Part shown: positions 16,647 through 24,015 of the stretch, one piece after another | Numbering within the stretch: the stretch's first letter is position 1 | Layout of the letters: each line of letters begins with the position of its first letter | Assembly (NCBI GenBank): GCA_028686135.1 | Contig: JAQUCP010000001.1 | Location: forward strand, 248,001-312,000 | Direction: 5' to 3' | DNA from: UBA12481 sp012523435 | Lineage (GTDB): Bacteria > Bacteroidota > Bacteroidia > Bacteroidales > UBA12481 | DNA length: 64,000 nt | The notes under the pieces: generated by a model | The model's database searches: none | Told to the model about the DNA's origin: nothing | The model's input: the letters and a program-made list of their open reading frames with translations, nothing else | Position numbers and translations under genes: made by a program

Positions 16647-17450
16647 TTACCTGTTAGCCGACACCTTCCATTCTTCGAGGTTCGTTTGGATGAACCGGAT
16701 GATTTGTTGGTTCTCATCCTTACCGGTCCCGGTGATCGTGAGTGGTTGTCCGAACCTGATCCGAATATCACGGTTACGCATATCAAATGGTCCCAGATCT
16801 TTAAGGATCCGACCGTTGAGCCAGAAATCGGTTTTGATGGCCATGGGAATCACGGGTACTCCGGCGCGGCCAGCCAGTTTCACCCCGAGGGAGTTAAACT
16901 CTTCGGGGCGAAACTCCAGCCGTCGAGTGCTTTGGGGGAAGATGACCACCGAAATACCTTCCGACAACAAGCTGGTTCCCTTCTTCATCACTTCGAGCAG
17001 GTCCTGCCTGGAATCGTGGCGGCTCACCACAATTGGATCTCTCGAACGCATCACTGGCCCAAAGATAGGGTGAGTCACCAGGCTATCCTTCACCACGAAA
17101 GTGACTCGTTTATGGGGTGCTATCAGAAAGGGGAAGACCATGGTCTCCAGCGTACTCATGTGGTTACTGACAAAAACCGCAGGGCCCTTCAGGTTCCGGA
17201 AATGCTCGACCCCGTCGATATGAAACACCCCCCCGGCGCGTTCCAGCAGACGAAAATTCTCCAACGAGGATGCTGCCCAAGCCTCATCATCGTATAATCC
17301 TTTGAAGCAGGCCCTTCTCGACCTGACTACCACTTTCGCAAAATTCCATTTGAAACCAAGCGACAGGCCAGGAACGAGGCGATCAAGGCAATATCGCTTC
17401 ACCCCCAGGGGGGTGTGGTATTGGTCGTTTATTATCAGGCTGATTTTCAA
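16647..17450 (-). CDS. 1-acylglycerol-3-phosphate acyltransferase-like protein (PlsC domain)
   Basis: PlsC-domain acyltransferase of 267 residues. The catalytic motif is NHMSTLET, giving HX4E instead of the usual HX4D, and motif III reads FPQSTR. The KDSLV and PVIPMAIKTDFW stretches also fit glycerolipid acyltransferases. No signal peptide; the N-terminus is rather hydrophilic. It probably acylates lysophosphatidic acid or a related lipid at the inner membrane face. It is separate in sequence from the acyltransferase in the carotenoid cluster. It lies 26 bases downstream of the patatin gene, in a likely operon SIMPL-cutC-patatin-plsC transcribed leftwards. Confidence 0.82.
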   Translation of the reverse strand: MKISLIINDQYHTPLGVKRYCLDRLVPGLSLGFKWNFAKVVVRSRRACFKGLYDDEAWAASSLENFRLLERAGGVFHIDGVEHFRNLKGPAVFVSNHMSTLETMVFPFLIAPHKRVTFVVKDSLVTHPIFGPVMRSRDPIVVSRHDSRQDLLEVMKKGTSLLSEGISVVIFPQSTRRLEFRPEEFNSLGVKLAGRAGVPVIPMAIKTDFWLNGRILKDLGPFDMRNRDIRIRFGQPLTITGTGKDENQQIIRFIQTNLEEWKVSANR

Positions 17451-17476
17451 AGCGTTTTCAGATTCTATGAGCGCAA

Positions 17477-18283
17477 CTAATCCGCACCGAAATTATGAAA
17501 TACTGATGATTTTCGGATCAGATCGAGGGTATATTGATACGATCGTTCATAGAGCTCCTCGACATGTTTAGTACTGAGGATGTCATATTTATCCACATCG
17601 GGTGGTTCGATCAGGATATCCGCTTTCTTGCCCCACTGGACGGTATATTTCCAGACACTTAGATGGAAGGTGCGAACCGCAATCTGGAATAGATTTTCAA
17701 GTTTGTCGGTCTCATGTACTGGACTGATATCCACAGCGATGACTTTTTCACAAATCTTCCTTACCGGTTTTACCGGCAGATTATCCAGCACGCCACCGTC
17801 GGCATATAGCTGGTCGTTAAGGCTAACCGGAGCGAACAGCACCGGTATGCTGGATGATGCCAGAACCAAGTCGGCCAACGGGCCCTCAGAAAGGTATTCT
17901 ACCCGTGCTTTATTCAGATTACACACCGCCACGATCAATTTGATGGGTAGCTCCTCCACCTTTTTAAACGGGATATGGAGCTTGAGTTGCTTTTGCAGTC
18001 CGCCAAGCTTCAATAGCCCATCTTTTGGGAGATGGATGTTCGTGATTTTCATAATATCTTGATCACGTAGCAGTTCGAAAACCTCTGCAGGATTTAGCCC
18101 GGCAGCTAAAAAGGCTCCTACGATTGATCCGGCACTGACTCCCGAGATGATATCAGGCTTAATATCATGCTCATACAATGCCCGTGTAACACCCAGGTGA
18201 GCGAAGCCTCTAGCTCCACCTCCACCCAGGACCAATCCGAGTTTATACGGCGGCCTTTTCATTGGATAGGTTTTCTTATTCAT
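17477..18283 (-). CDS. Patatin-like phospholipase (RssA-like)
   Basis: Cytoplasmic patatin-domain lipid acyl hydrolase of 268 residues. It has the oxyanion motif GGGGARGFAHLGV (about residues 20-32), the nucleophile GVSAG (about 49-53), and the catalytic Asp in YADGGVLDNLPV. It is the size of bacterial RssA/YlbK-type proteins and has no signal peptide. Its start overlaps the end of cutC by 4 bases, indicating coupling, and a phospholipid acyltransferase gene follows, so a role in membrane lipid turnover is plausible. Substrate is unknown. Confidence 0.9.
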   Translation of the reverse strand: MNKKTYPMKRPPYKLGLVLGGGGARGFAHLGVTRALYEHDIKPDIISGVSAGSIVGAFLAAGLNPAEVFELLRDQDIMKITNIHLPKDGLLKLGGLQKQLKLHIPFKKVEELPIKLIVAVCNLNKARVEYLSEGPLADLVLASSSIPVLFAPVSLNDQLYADGGVLDNLPVKPVRKICEKVIAVDISPVHETDKLENLFQIAVRTFHLSVWKYTVQWGKKADILIEPPDVDKYDILSTKHVEELYERSYQYTLDLIRKSSVFHNFGAD

Positions 18284-19026
18284 TTATTATTCAGCTTATT
18301 AACACATTGTTTTACCAACATCGGATCGGTCTCTCGGATGCTGAATTCATCTTCATTGGATCCACCGCTCATGGAGATACCCGTTCGGCGGAATCTCATT
18401 GAACCATCGAAAGTATTGCGAAGGGTAGCGTGGTATTCGAGCGCACCCGTCATTCGCATTACCTGATTGATATTCTCAACCGTGATACCTCCGCCAGGCA
18501 TGATGATTAGCTCATCGCCTGCCTTAGCGATTAAATCTCTGATCAGCGTGGCGCCATTGATGGCGCTATTTTGTTGCCCTGAGGTCAGAATCCGGTCCAC
18601 TCCCGATGCTTTGAGCACGTTCAGTGCCTCAATCGGATCTTTCGCCATATCAAACGCCCGGTGAAAAGTAACCGACATCGGTCGAGATAATTCGACAACC
18701 TCCACAAGTCGTTGGCAATCAACACATCCATCAGGTCTCAGAAATCCAACCACCACTCCATCGACGCCAATCTTTTTGCACTGGACAATATCTTCCTTGA
18801 TAATTTCGTATTCCAGATCCGAATAGAGGAAGTCGCCTCCTCGAGGCCTAACAAGCACGTGAAGAGTAATGTTCAATAACTTACGAGCGATTTGGATCTG
18901 ACCCAGACTTGGAGTTGTACCACCCTCGCGAAGATTATCGCATAATTCAACGCGGTGAGCTCCACCCTCCTGCGCAGCCAGTGCGGAATTTAGGGACCCA
19001 GCACAAATCTCTAACAGGGGGTTCAT
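18280..19026 (-). CDS. cutC: CutC family protein
   Basis: TIM-barrel protein of 248 residues of the CutC family, historically named for copper homeostasis; its biochemical reaction is not established. Signature stretches are LEICAGSLNSALAAQEGGAHRVELC at the N-terminus, LVRPRGGDFLYSD, TFHRAFDMAKD, and IMPGGGI near the C-terminus. Cytoplasmic, full family length. It overlaps the patatin gene by 4 bases downstream and starts 6 bases after the SIMPL-domain gene, so the set is probably one transcript. Confidence 0.93.
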   Translation of the reverse strand: MNPLLEICAGSLNSALAAQEGGAHRVELCDNLREGGTTPSLGQIQIARKLLNITLHVLVRPRGGDFLYSDLEYEIIKEDIVQCKKIGVDGVVVGFLRPDGCVDCQRLVEVVELSRPMSVTFHRAFDMAKDPIEALNVLKASGVDRILTSGQQNSAINGATLIRDLIAKAGDELIIMPGGGITVENINQVMRMTGALEYHATLRNTFDGSMRFRRTGISMSGGSNEDEFSIRETDPMLVKQCVNKLNNK

Positions 19027-19032
19027 TGTCGA

Positions 19033-19746
19033 TCAGTTACCGGTCAGGTAATATTCAACAGTGGTAACCACTCTGACAATTTTTCGATAGGGGGTATTCA
19101 TATCCCGATCGTTGATAGAGAACATCCCCTGGGTTGCTCGTTTGATTTTCCCCACCTTCGAATCTGAATCTATGGCAAATTTTTCAGCGGCCTCGCGGGC
19201 ATTTTTTGTAGCCTCCTCAATCATTTGCGGTTTGATGGAGTTCAGCTCGGTAAACAGGTACTGTACCTGGCTCATATACTGATCCTGATTAAGGGCTATC
19301 CCTTTGCCAACCAGATCAGTAAGACGAGTAATAGCCTTGGTCATCCGGTCAATCTGGTCGGTACGAACAGTCATCTGCGCCCGACCGACATAGCGGTATT
19401 CGATGTATTGATTACCGCCGCCGTAGAAGTTTGCCTTCTGATCACTGATGTTGATCATTCCGATAGAGATCTCTTCATCGGCAAAGCCATTTTCTTTAAG
19501 AAACTCCAGAATGATGGTCTGCTTATCTTCCAGGGCACTTTGCAGGTCGGAGAGGTTGTTCCCGGCTTCGTTGAAAGTAATAGGCCATATCGCCAGGGTA
19601 GCGTCAACCTCCATTTCTGCAAGGCCTTTGACTACCACCGAACGGTCGAGCTTTTTAAACCGGATGGCCGATTGGCCCAGGATCAGGGCAGCGATAATCA
19701 GTCCGGCCGATAGGATCGCTGAGGCATAAGTTTTTGAGGTGGACAT
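19033..19746 (-). CDS. SIMPL domain-containing protein
   Basis: Protein of 237 residues with one N-terminal membrane anchor (about 8-28, AILSAGLIIAALILGQSA) and a periplasmic SIMPL (DUF541) domain, seen in VVVKGLAEMEVDATLAIWPITF and YRKIVRVVTTVEYYL. SIMPL proteins such as BP26 and YggE form oligomers at the envelope and are linked to stress, but no activity is established. It is the first gene of the leftward run with cutC, patatin and the acyltransferase. No exact promoter box could be found in the 70 bases before it. Confidence 0.87.
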   Translation of the reverse strand: MSTSKTYASAILSAGLIIAALILGQSAIRFKKLDRSVVVKGLAEMEVDATLAIWPITFNEAGNNLSDLQSALEDKQTIILEFLKENGFADEEISIGMINISDQKANFYGGGNQYIEYRYVGRAQMTVRTDQIDRMTKAITRLTDLVGKGIALNQDQYMSQVQYLFTELNSIKPQMIEEATKNAREAAEKFAIDSDSKVGKIKRATQGMFSINDRDMNTPYRKIVRVVTTVEYYLTGN

Positions 19747-19817
19747 TTGAATGACATTTGAATATTATATTAATAGGATAAAGTTCGCTCTTTTATCTGA
19801 GGTTGTCAATTCTATTT

Positions 19818-21851
19818 TCACCTCAACAGACCGCTGCGTTCGAGTAAGGCTTTAACGTCTGGATCCTGCCCACGGAATCGTTTGTAGAGCACTAGCGGAT
19901 GCTCGCTTCCGCCCCGCTCCAGGATGTTGATACGGAAAGAGTGGGCGACATCAGGATTGAGCACTCCTTTTTTCTGGAAAAGCGAAAAGGCATCGGCATC
20001 GAGGACTTCAGCCCATTTATATCCGTAATAACCTGCTGCATAACCACCTGCAAAAATATGAGAAAAGGCTGGAGCCATTGAAGCGCCCTCCAGAAGCGGG
20101 AAAATCCGGGTCTTTTCGGAAGCCGCTTGATCAAAGGCAATAACATCATCCTTAAAAGGTTCGGTGATGGTATGCCAAGCCAGGTCAGCATATCCAAACC
20201 CAAGTTGCCGTTCGGTGGCATAGCCCTCCAGAAAATTCCGTGCCTGAATCAGCTTATCGATCAGATCTTGCGGGATCGGGTCTCCTGTCTGGTAATGAGT
20301 AGCGAACAAATCGAGCCACTCTTTTTCCACCAGCCAGTTCTCCATGATCTGAGAAGGCAACTCAACAAAGTCGTGATAAACATTTGTTCCCGAGACAGAA
20401 GGGTAGGTTACATTGGAAAGAATTCCATGTAGGGCGTGACCAAACTCGTGCAGGAAGGTATTGACCTCATCGAAGGTCAGGAGCGAAGGCTTATCGCCGG
20501 TAGGTTTACTGAAGTTACAGACAATGGAGATATGAGGTCTAACATCCTGCCCGTCAAGCATCCACTGGCCGCGAAACTCGGTCATCCAGGCCCCACCCTG
20601 TTTGCCTTTTCGTGGGAAAAAATCAGCATAAAAGAGGGCCAGGAAGCGTTCGTCCTGATCGGTTACCTCATAGGCGCGGACATCAGGATGGTACAGGGGC
20701 AGATCGGTGATCGGCGTGAAACAAATACCATAAAGCCGGTTTGCCAGCAGGAAGATTCCATCGATCACTCGGGTAAGCTCGAAATAGGGTTTAAGCATCT
20801 CCTCTTTAAAGCCATACTTCTGTTCCTTCAGCTTTTCTGAGTAGTAGGCCCAATCCCATGCCTGGAGTTCAAAATCTGCTCCGCTCTCTCTGGCAAATGA
20901 AGCCACCTCATCCAACTCTTCCAGGGCTACCGGACGGGCGGCCTCGTGTAGCTCGTCTAGCAGTGCCAATACCGTGGTGGTGTTCTTAGCCATTTTCGAT
21001 TCCAGCTCATAAGAGGCATAATCCTTGAATCCCAACAAGTTAGCTAACTCCAAGCGTAGGTTCACAATTTCTCGGATTCGCTCCTTATTATCGTGCTCAT
21101 TGCCTTGGTTACACCGAAAAGCATACGCCCGGTGAATCTTTTCTCTGAGGTAGCGGCGGGACGAATACTTCATCAATGGGATCATGCTTGGGGCATGTAA
21201 AGTAAAGAGCCAACCCTCCAATCCGGCTTCCTGCGCTTCTTGAGCCGCTGCATCTACCACATACGCAGGCAACCCCGCAAGATCTTGTTTATCTGTTAGA
21301 TGAAGAACATAATCGTTGGTTTCTGCCAGCACATGATCGGCAAACTCCAGTGTTAATTTAGCCAGACGTGTACGGATCTCCGCAAATCGTTTTTTCTGAT
21401 CCCCCTTAAGGAGTGCTCCATTTCTGACAAAATCACGATACCAGTTAGTCAGAATTGTCTGTTCCTCAACGCCCAATTGCTGCTGACCTTGATTGGCCTC
21501 ATGCACCATTTTCACCCGCTCAAAAAGCTTCTCATTCATCATCAGTCGGTTAGAATACTCCGTCAGGAGTGGTGAAGCTTGTTGGGCAATCTTTTGGAGC
21601 GTTTCACTCGTTTCTGCATGGTTGAGATTGAAAAGGATCGCCGTAACGACACCAAGTCGCGCACCCGATCGTTCCAAGGCACTGATGGTATTTTGAAAAG
21701 ATGGTGCCTCAGGATTGTCGGTTATCAGGGCAATCTCCCATTCAGCCTGGCGGATCAGCTCCTCTATGGCTGGCAGATAATGTTCTTCGCGGATTAAATT
21801 AAACGGAGGCGCCTCGTAAGGCGTCGAAAATGGTTGTAATAAGGGGTTCAT
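19818..21851 (-). CDS. dcp: M3 family metallopeptidase (peptidyl-dipeptidase Dcp-like)
   Basis: Zinc peptidase of 677 residues, the normal length for the thimet/Dcp group. The zinc motif HEFGH occurs in FLHEFGHALHGIL, followed by SGTNVYHDFVELPSQIMENW, which carries the third zinc ligand region and matches Dcp/PrlC proteins. There is no signal peptide, so it is probably cytoplasmic and degrades short peptides, either releasing C-terminal dipeptides (Dcp) or as oligopeptidase A; the two are hard to separate by eye. A TATTTTTG box lies 17 bases before the ATG, so it is probably transcribed on its own. Confidence 0.9.
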   Translation of the reverse strand: MNPLLQPFSTPYEAPPFNLIREEHYLPAIEELIRQAEWEIALITDNPEAPSFQNTISALERSGARLGVVTAILFNLNHAETSETLQKIAQQASPLLTEYSNRLMMNEKLFERVKMVHEANQGQQQLGVEEQTILTNWYRDFVRNGALLKGDQKKRFAEIRTRLAKLTLEFADHVLAETNDYVLHLTDKQDLAGLPAYVVDAAAQEAQEAGLEGWLFTLHAPSMIPLMKYSSRRYLREKIHRAYAFRCNQGNEHDNKERIREIVNLRLELANLLGFKDYASYELESKMAKNTTTVLALLDELHEAARPVALEELDEVASFARESGADFELQAWDWAYYSEKLKEQKYGFKEEMLKPYFELTRVIDGIFLLANRLYGICFTPITDLPLYHPDVRAYEVTDQDERFLALFYADFFPRKGKQGGAWMTEFRGQWMLDGQDVRPHISIVCNFSKPTGDKPSLLTFDEVNTFLHEFGHALHGILSNVTYPSVSGTNVYHDFVELPSQIMENWLVEKEWLDLFATHYQTGDPIPQDLIDKLIQARNFLEGYATERQLGFGYADLAWHTITEPFKDDVIAFDQAASEKTRIFPLLEGASMAPAFSHIFAGGYAAGYYGYKWAEVLDADAFSLFQKKGVLNPDVAHSFRINILERGGSEHPLVLYKRFRGQDPDVKALLERSGLLR

Positions 21852-21867
21852 TCTTCAAAAGTTTTGA

Positions 21868-21875
21868 CAAAAATA
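21868..21875 (-). promoter_or_regulatory. -7 box of the M3 peptidase gene
   Basis: The minus strand reads TATTTTTG, an exact TAnnTTTG match, 16 bases before the ATG at 21851. No TTTG at the -33 distance was found. Confidence 0.4.
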
Positions 21876-21888
21876 CCAACTTAATCCC

Positions 21889-22221
21889 CTATTCCATCTC
21901 TACAAAATCTTCAGTTCCCTCAATACGCTCAAGCTCGGTGCCGATTTTGGATTTCAGGTAAGGAATGATAGTTGGGTCGTAATTAGCTACCACATTGACT
22001 GACAGAGCTTTACTGTTATCAGGATTATCGAGATAGGCCTCGTCTTCCGTTCCAGAGAGAAAGCGCCAGCCCGAATCCTCCGGATCCATGCATTCTTCTC
22101 GGTACATATAGCCTACCGGCAATCCGTCAACGGTAATCTTATTGGATACCATACTGTAACCGGAACTGCTAACCAGGTCGCGAATATCCGCTTCCTTCAA
22201 TAGAAATTGTGTCGGTTTCAT
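21889..22221 (-). CDS. DUF2185 domain protein (Imm33-like)
   Basis: Small cytoplasmic protein of 110 residues matching the DUF2185/Imm33-like family: VSNKITVDGLPVGYMYREE and DSGWRFLSGTEDEAY are its recognisable core. Such domains occur both as stand-alone proteins and as immunity proteins next to polymorphic toxins. No toxin gene is adjacent here, so the stand-alone form is more likely and its role is unknown. It lies 37 bases upstream of the M3 peptidase gene on the same strand. A near-consensus TACTTTTA sits 4 bases before its ATG. Confidence 0.8.
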   Translation of the reverse strand: MKPTQFLLKEADIRDLVSSSGYSMVSNKITVDGLPVGYMYREECMDPEDSGWRFLSGTEDEAYLDNPDNSKALSVNVVANYDPTIIPYLKSKIGTELERIEGTEDFVEME

Positions 22222-22276
22222 AAGATAAAAGTATTAAAAAAAGAGGCAGAAATTTGGGAAATTTACGGTAGGTTCG

Positions 22277-22294
22277 TTAACATTAACTTAACAT
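22277..22294 (+). promoter_or_regulatory. Pho-box-like direct repeat upstream of the phosphate transport pair
   Basis: TTAACAT occurs at 22277-22283 and again at 22288-22294, an exact 11-base period with AT-rich spacers, followed 8 bases later by a degenerate -7 element TAATTTG (22303-22309). PhoB sites in other bacteria have the same geometry: two 7-base half sites repeated every 11 bases, just upstream of -10. The next gene, 67 bases on, is a phosphate transport regulator followed by a PiT transporter. That this is a PhoB-type operator is inference from spacing and context. Confidence 0.45.
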
Positions 22295-22361
22295 TTAATA
22301 GCTAATTTGCGCCCGATTTTAAATGGCAAATTCGATTTAAACCAATTAAAACCTGACTATT

Positions 22362-23009
22362 ATGGCAAAGGGTATCTTACGGAAAATATTGCTACCCAAA
22401 GAGGAGAAGTTTTTCCCCATGTTCGAAGGACTCTCAGAGCTAATATCCAAATCGGCCCACATTCTGGCCAAGATCATTGACAGCCCTGAGCCAAGCCAGA
22501 TGAATGAGGAGTTCAAAGAGATTAAAAGCTTAGAAAATCAAGCTGATGACATTGCTCACAAGGTTTTTGATACGCTTGACACCACTTTTATCACTCCTTT
22601 TGACCGGGAGGACATTCATCAGTTGGTTTCTAAAATGGATGATGTGCTTGACTTTATCAATGCGGTAAGTCAGCAGATCAAACTTTTCAAACCCAAGAAG
22701 TTGCCTGCAGGTTACCGAGAACTCAACATGATCGTGGTCAGGGGTTGTGAGCAGATCCGTATTGCCGTGATGGAACTCAGGAACCTCAAGAAACCCATGA
22801 AGATCAATGATGCCTGTGTCAAGATCAACGAATTGGAGAACATGGCCGACGAGATTTATCATCAGCTGATTTCCGAGCTCTTCCAGCGTGAAGAGAATGC
22901 CATCGAGCTGATCAAGCATAAAGAGATCCTGGAGACGCTGGAAATGACCACCGACCGGGTAGAAGACGTTTCCGATATCCTGAAAACCATCATCATCAAA
23001 TCTGCCTGA
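22362..23009 (+). CDS. DUF47 family protein, PhoU-like phosphate transport regulator
   Basis: All-helical cytoplasmic protein of 215 residues of the DUF47/PhoU-like group (COG1392), the usual partner of PiT transporters. Two similar three-helix halves carry acidic metal-binding stretches (IKSLENQADDIAHKVFDTLD and INELENMADEIYHQL). The gene is followed after 4 bases by the PiT gene, the standard arrangement in Bacteroidota, and both sit behind a Pho-box-like repeat. It is thought to modulate phosphate uptake by the neighbouring transporter; the mechanism is not visible in the sequence. Confidence 0.92.
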   Translation: MAKGILRKILLPKEEKFFPMFEGLSELISKSAHILAKIIDSPEPSQMNEEFKEIKSLENQADDIAHKVFDTLDTTFITPFDREDIHQLVSKMDDVLDFINAVSQQIKLFKPKKLPAGYRELNMIVVRGCEQIRIAVMELRNLKKPMKINDACVKINELENMADEIYHQLISELFQREENAIELIKHKEILETLEMTTDRVEDVSDILKTIIIKSA

Positions 23010-23013
23010 TCGC

Positions 23014-24015
23014 ATGTCTATACTGATAATATCCATCATTGTAATTGCTTTGGCCTTCGACTTCCTCAACGGGATGAACGATGCAGCCAACTCAATCGCC
23101 ACCGTAGTCTCAACCAAAGTCCTAACGCCGTTACAAGGGGTAATCTGGGCGGCGTTCTGGAACTTCGCCGCTGTTTTCATTTTTGGTGTCCATGTAGCTA
23201 CCACTATTGGTAAGGGGATAGTCGATGCCAATATTGTAAATGAATACGTGATTCTTAGTGCACTAATCGGTTCAATCGCCTGGGTTGGAATATGCACAAA
23301 GTTTGGTTTGCCAATCAGTGTTTCTCACTCTCTGATTGGTGGTTTAATCGGTCCGGCACTGGTCATTGGAGGTGGAGATGCTCTGGTAGCGCAAGGGATT
23401 ATTAAAGTTTCTCTATTCATTTTCCTGTCACCTATTATTGGATTTCTACTGGGTTACCTGATTATGATTGGAACCATGTGGGCTTTCCGTAAGCGGTCAC
23501 CCCGTAAAGTTGACGGTGTTTTCAGGGGCCTACAGTTACTCTCCTCGGCTATCTTTAGCCTGGGCCATGGCAGTAATGATGCACAGAAAACTATCGGCAT
23601 CATCACCATCCTGCTTTTCAGCACCGGCCACTTGGGTGGGGAGTTCCACGTGCCAACCTGGGTCATCTTTGCTAGTTACACCACCATTGCTGTCGGGACA
23701 CTCGCAGGCGGATGGAAAGTGATCAAAACGCTCGGCACCTCCCTGACACATCTCAAACCAGTGCAGGGATTCTGTGCTGAAACTGCCGGAGCTATCACCG
23801 TCATTAGTAGTACGCTGGGAGGAATCCCGGTCAGCACCACCCATACCATCACCGGATCAATCATGGGCGTTGGCTCCGTACAGCGTCTAAGCGCAGTGCG
23901 ATGGGGTGTTGCTGGGAATATCGTCCTGGCCTGGGTCCTGACCATCCCTGCAACGATCCTGGTTGGCGGTGGCTTCTACCTTCTGCTTCGATTGTTCATC
24001 CCCGCGATCGCCTAG
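23014..24015 (+). CDS. pit: PiT family inorganic phosphate transporter
   Basis: Inner-membrane low-affinity phosphate symporter of 333 residues with about ten hydrophobic helices. Both inverted-repeat signatures are present: DFLNGMNDAANSIATVVSTK at the N-terminus and SLGHGSNDAQKTIGII at about residues 183-198, each with the conserved GxNDA core, plus GGIPVSTTHTITGSIMGVG near the C-terminus. It follows the DUF47 gene by 4 bases and is probably co-transcribed and co-regulated with it. Its last 20 bases overlap the 3' end of the convergent helicase gene. Confidence 0.95.
   Translation: MSILIISIIVIALAFDFLNGMNDAANSIATVVSTKVLTPLQGVIWAAFWNFAAVFIFGVHVATTIGKGIVDANIVNEYVILSALIGSIAWVGICTKFGLPISVSHSLIGGLIGPALVIGGGDALVAQGIIKVSLFIFLSPIIGFLLGYLIMIGTMWAFRKRSPRKVDGVFRGLQLLSSAIFSLGHGSNDAQKTIGIITILLFSTGHLGGEFHVPTWVIFASYTTIAVGTLAGGWKVIKTLGTSLTHLKPVQGFCAETAGAITVISSTLGGIPVSTTHTITGSIMGVGSVQRLSAVRWGVAGNIVLAWVLTIPATILVGGGFYLLLRLFIPAIA

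Noticed and set aside
21889..22221. Toxin-immunity locus around the DUF2185 gene
   Set aside because: No toxin or secretion gene is adjacent; neighbours are a peptidase and a phosphate pair.
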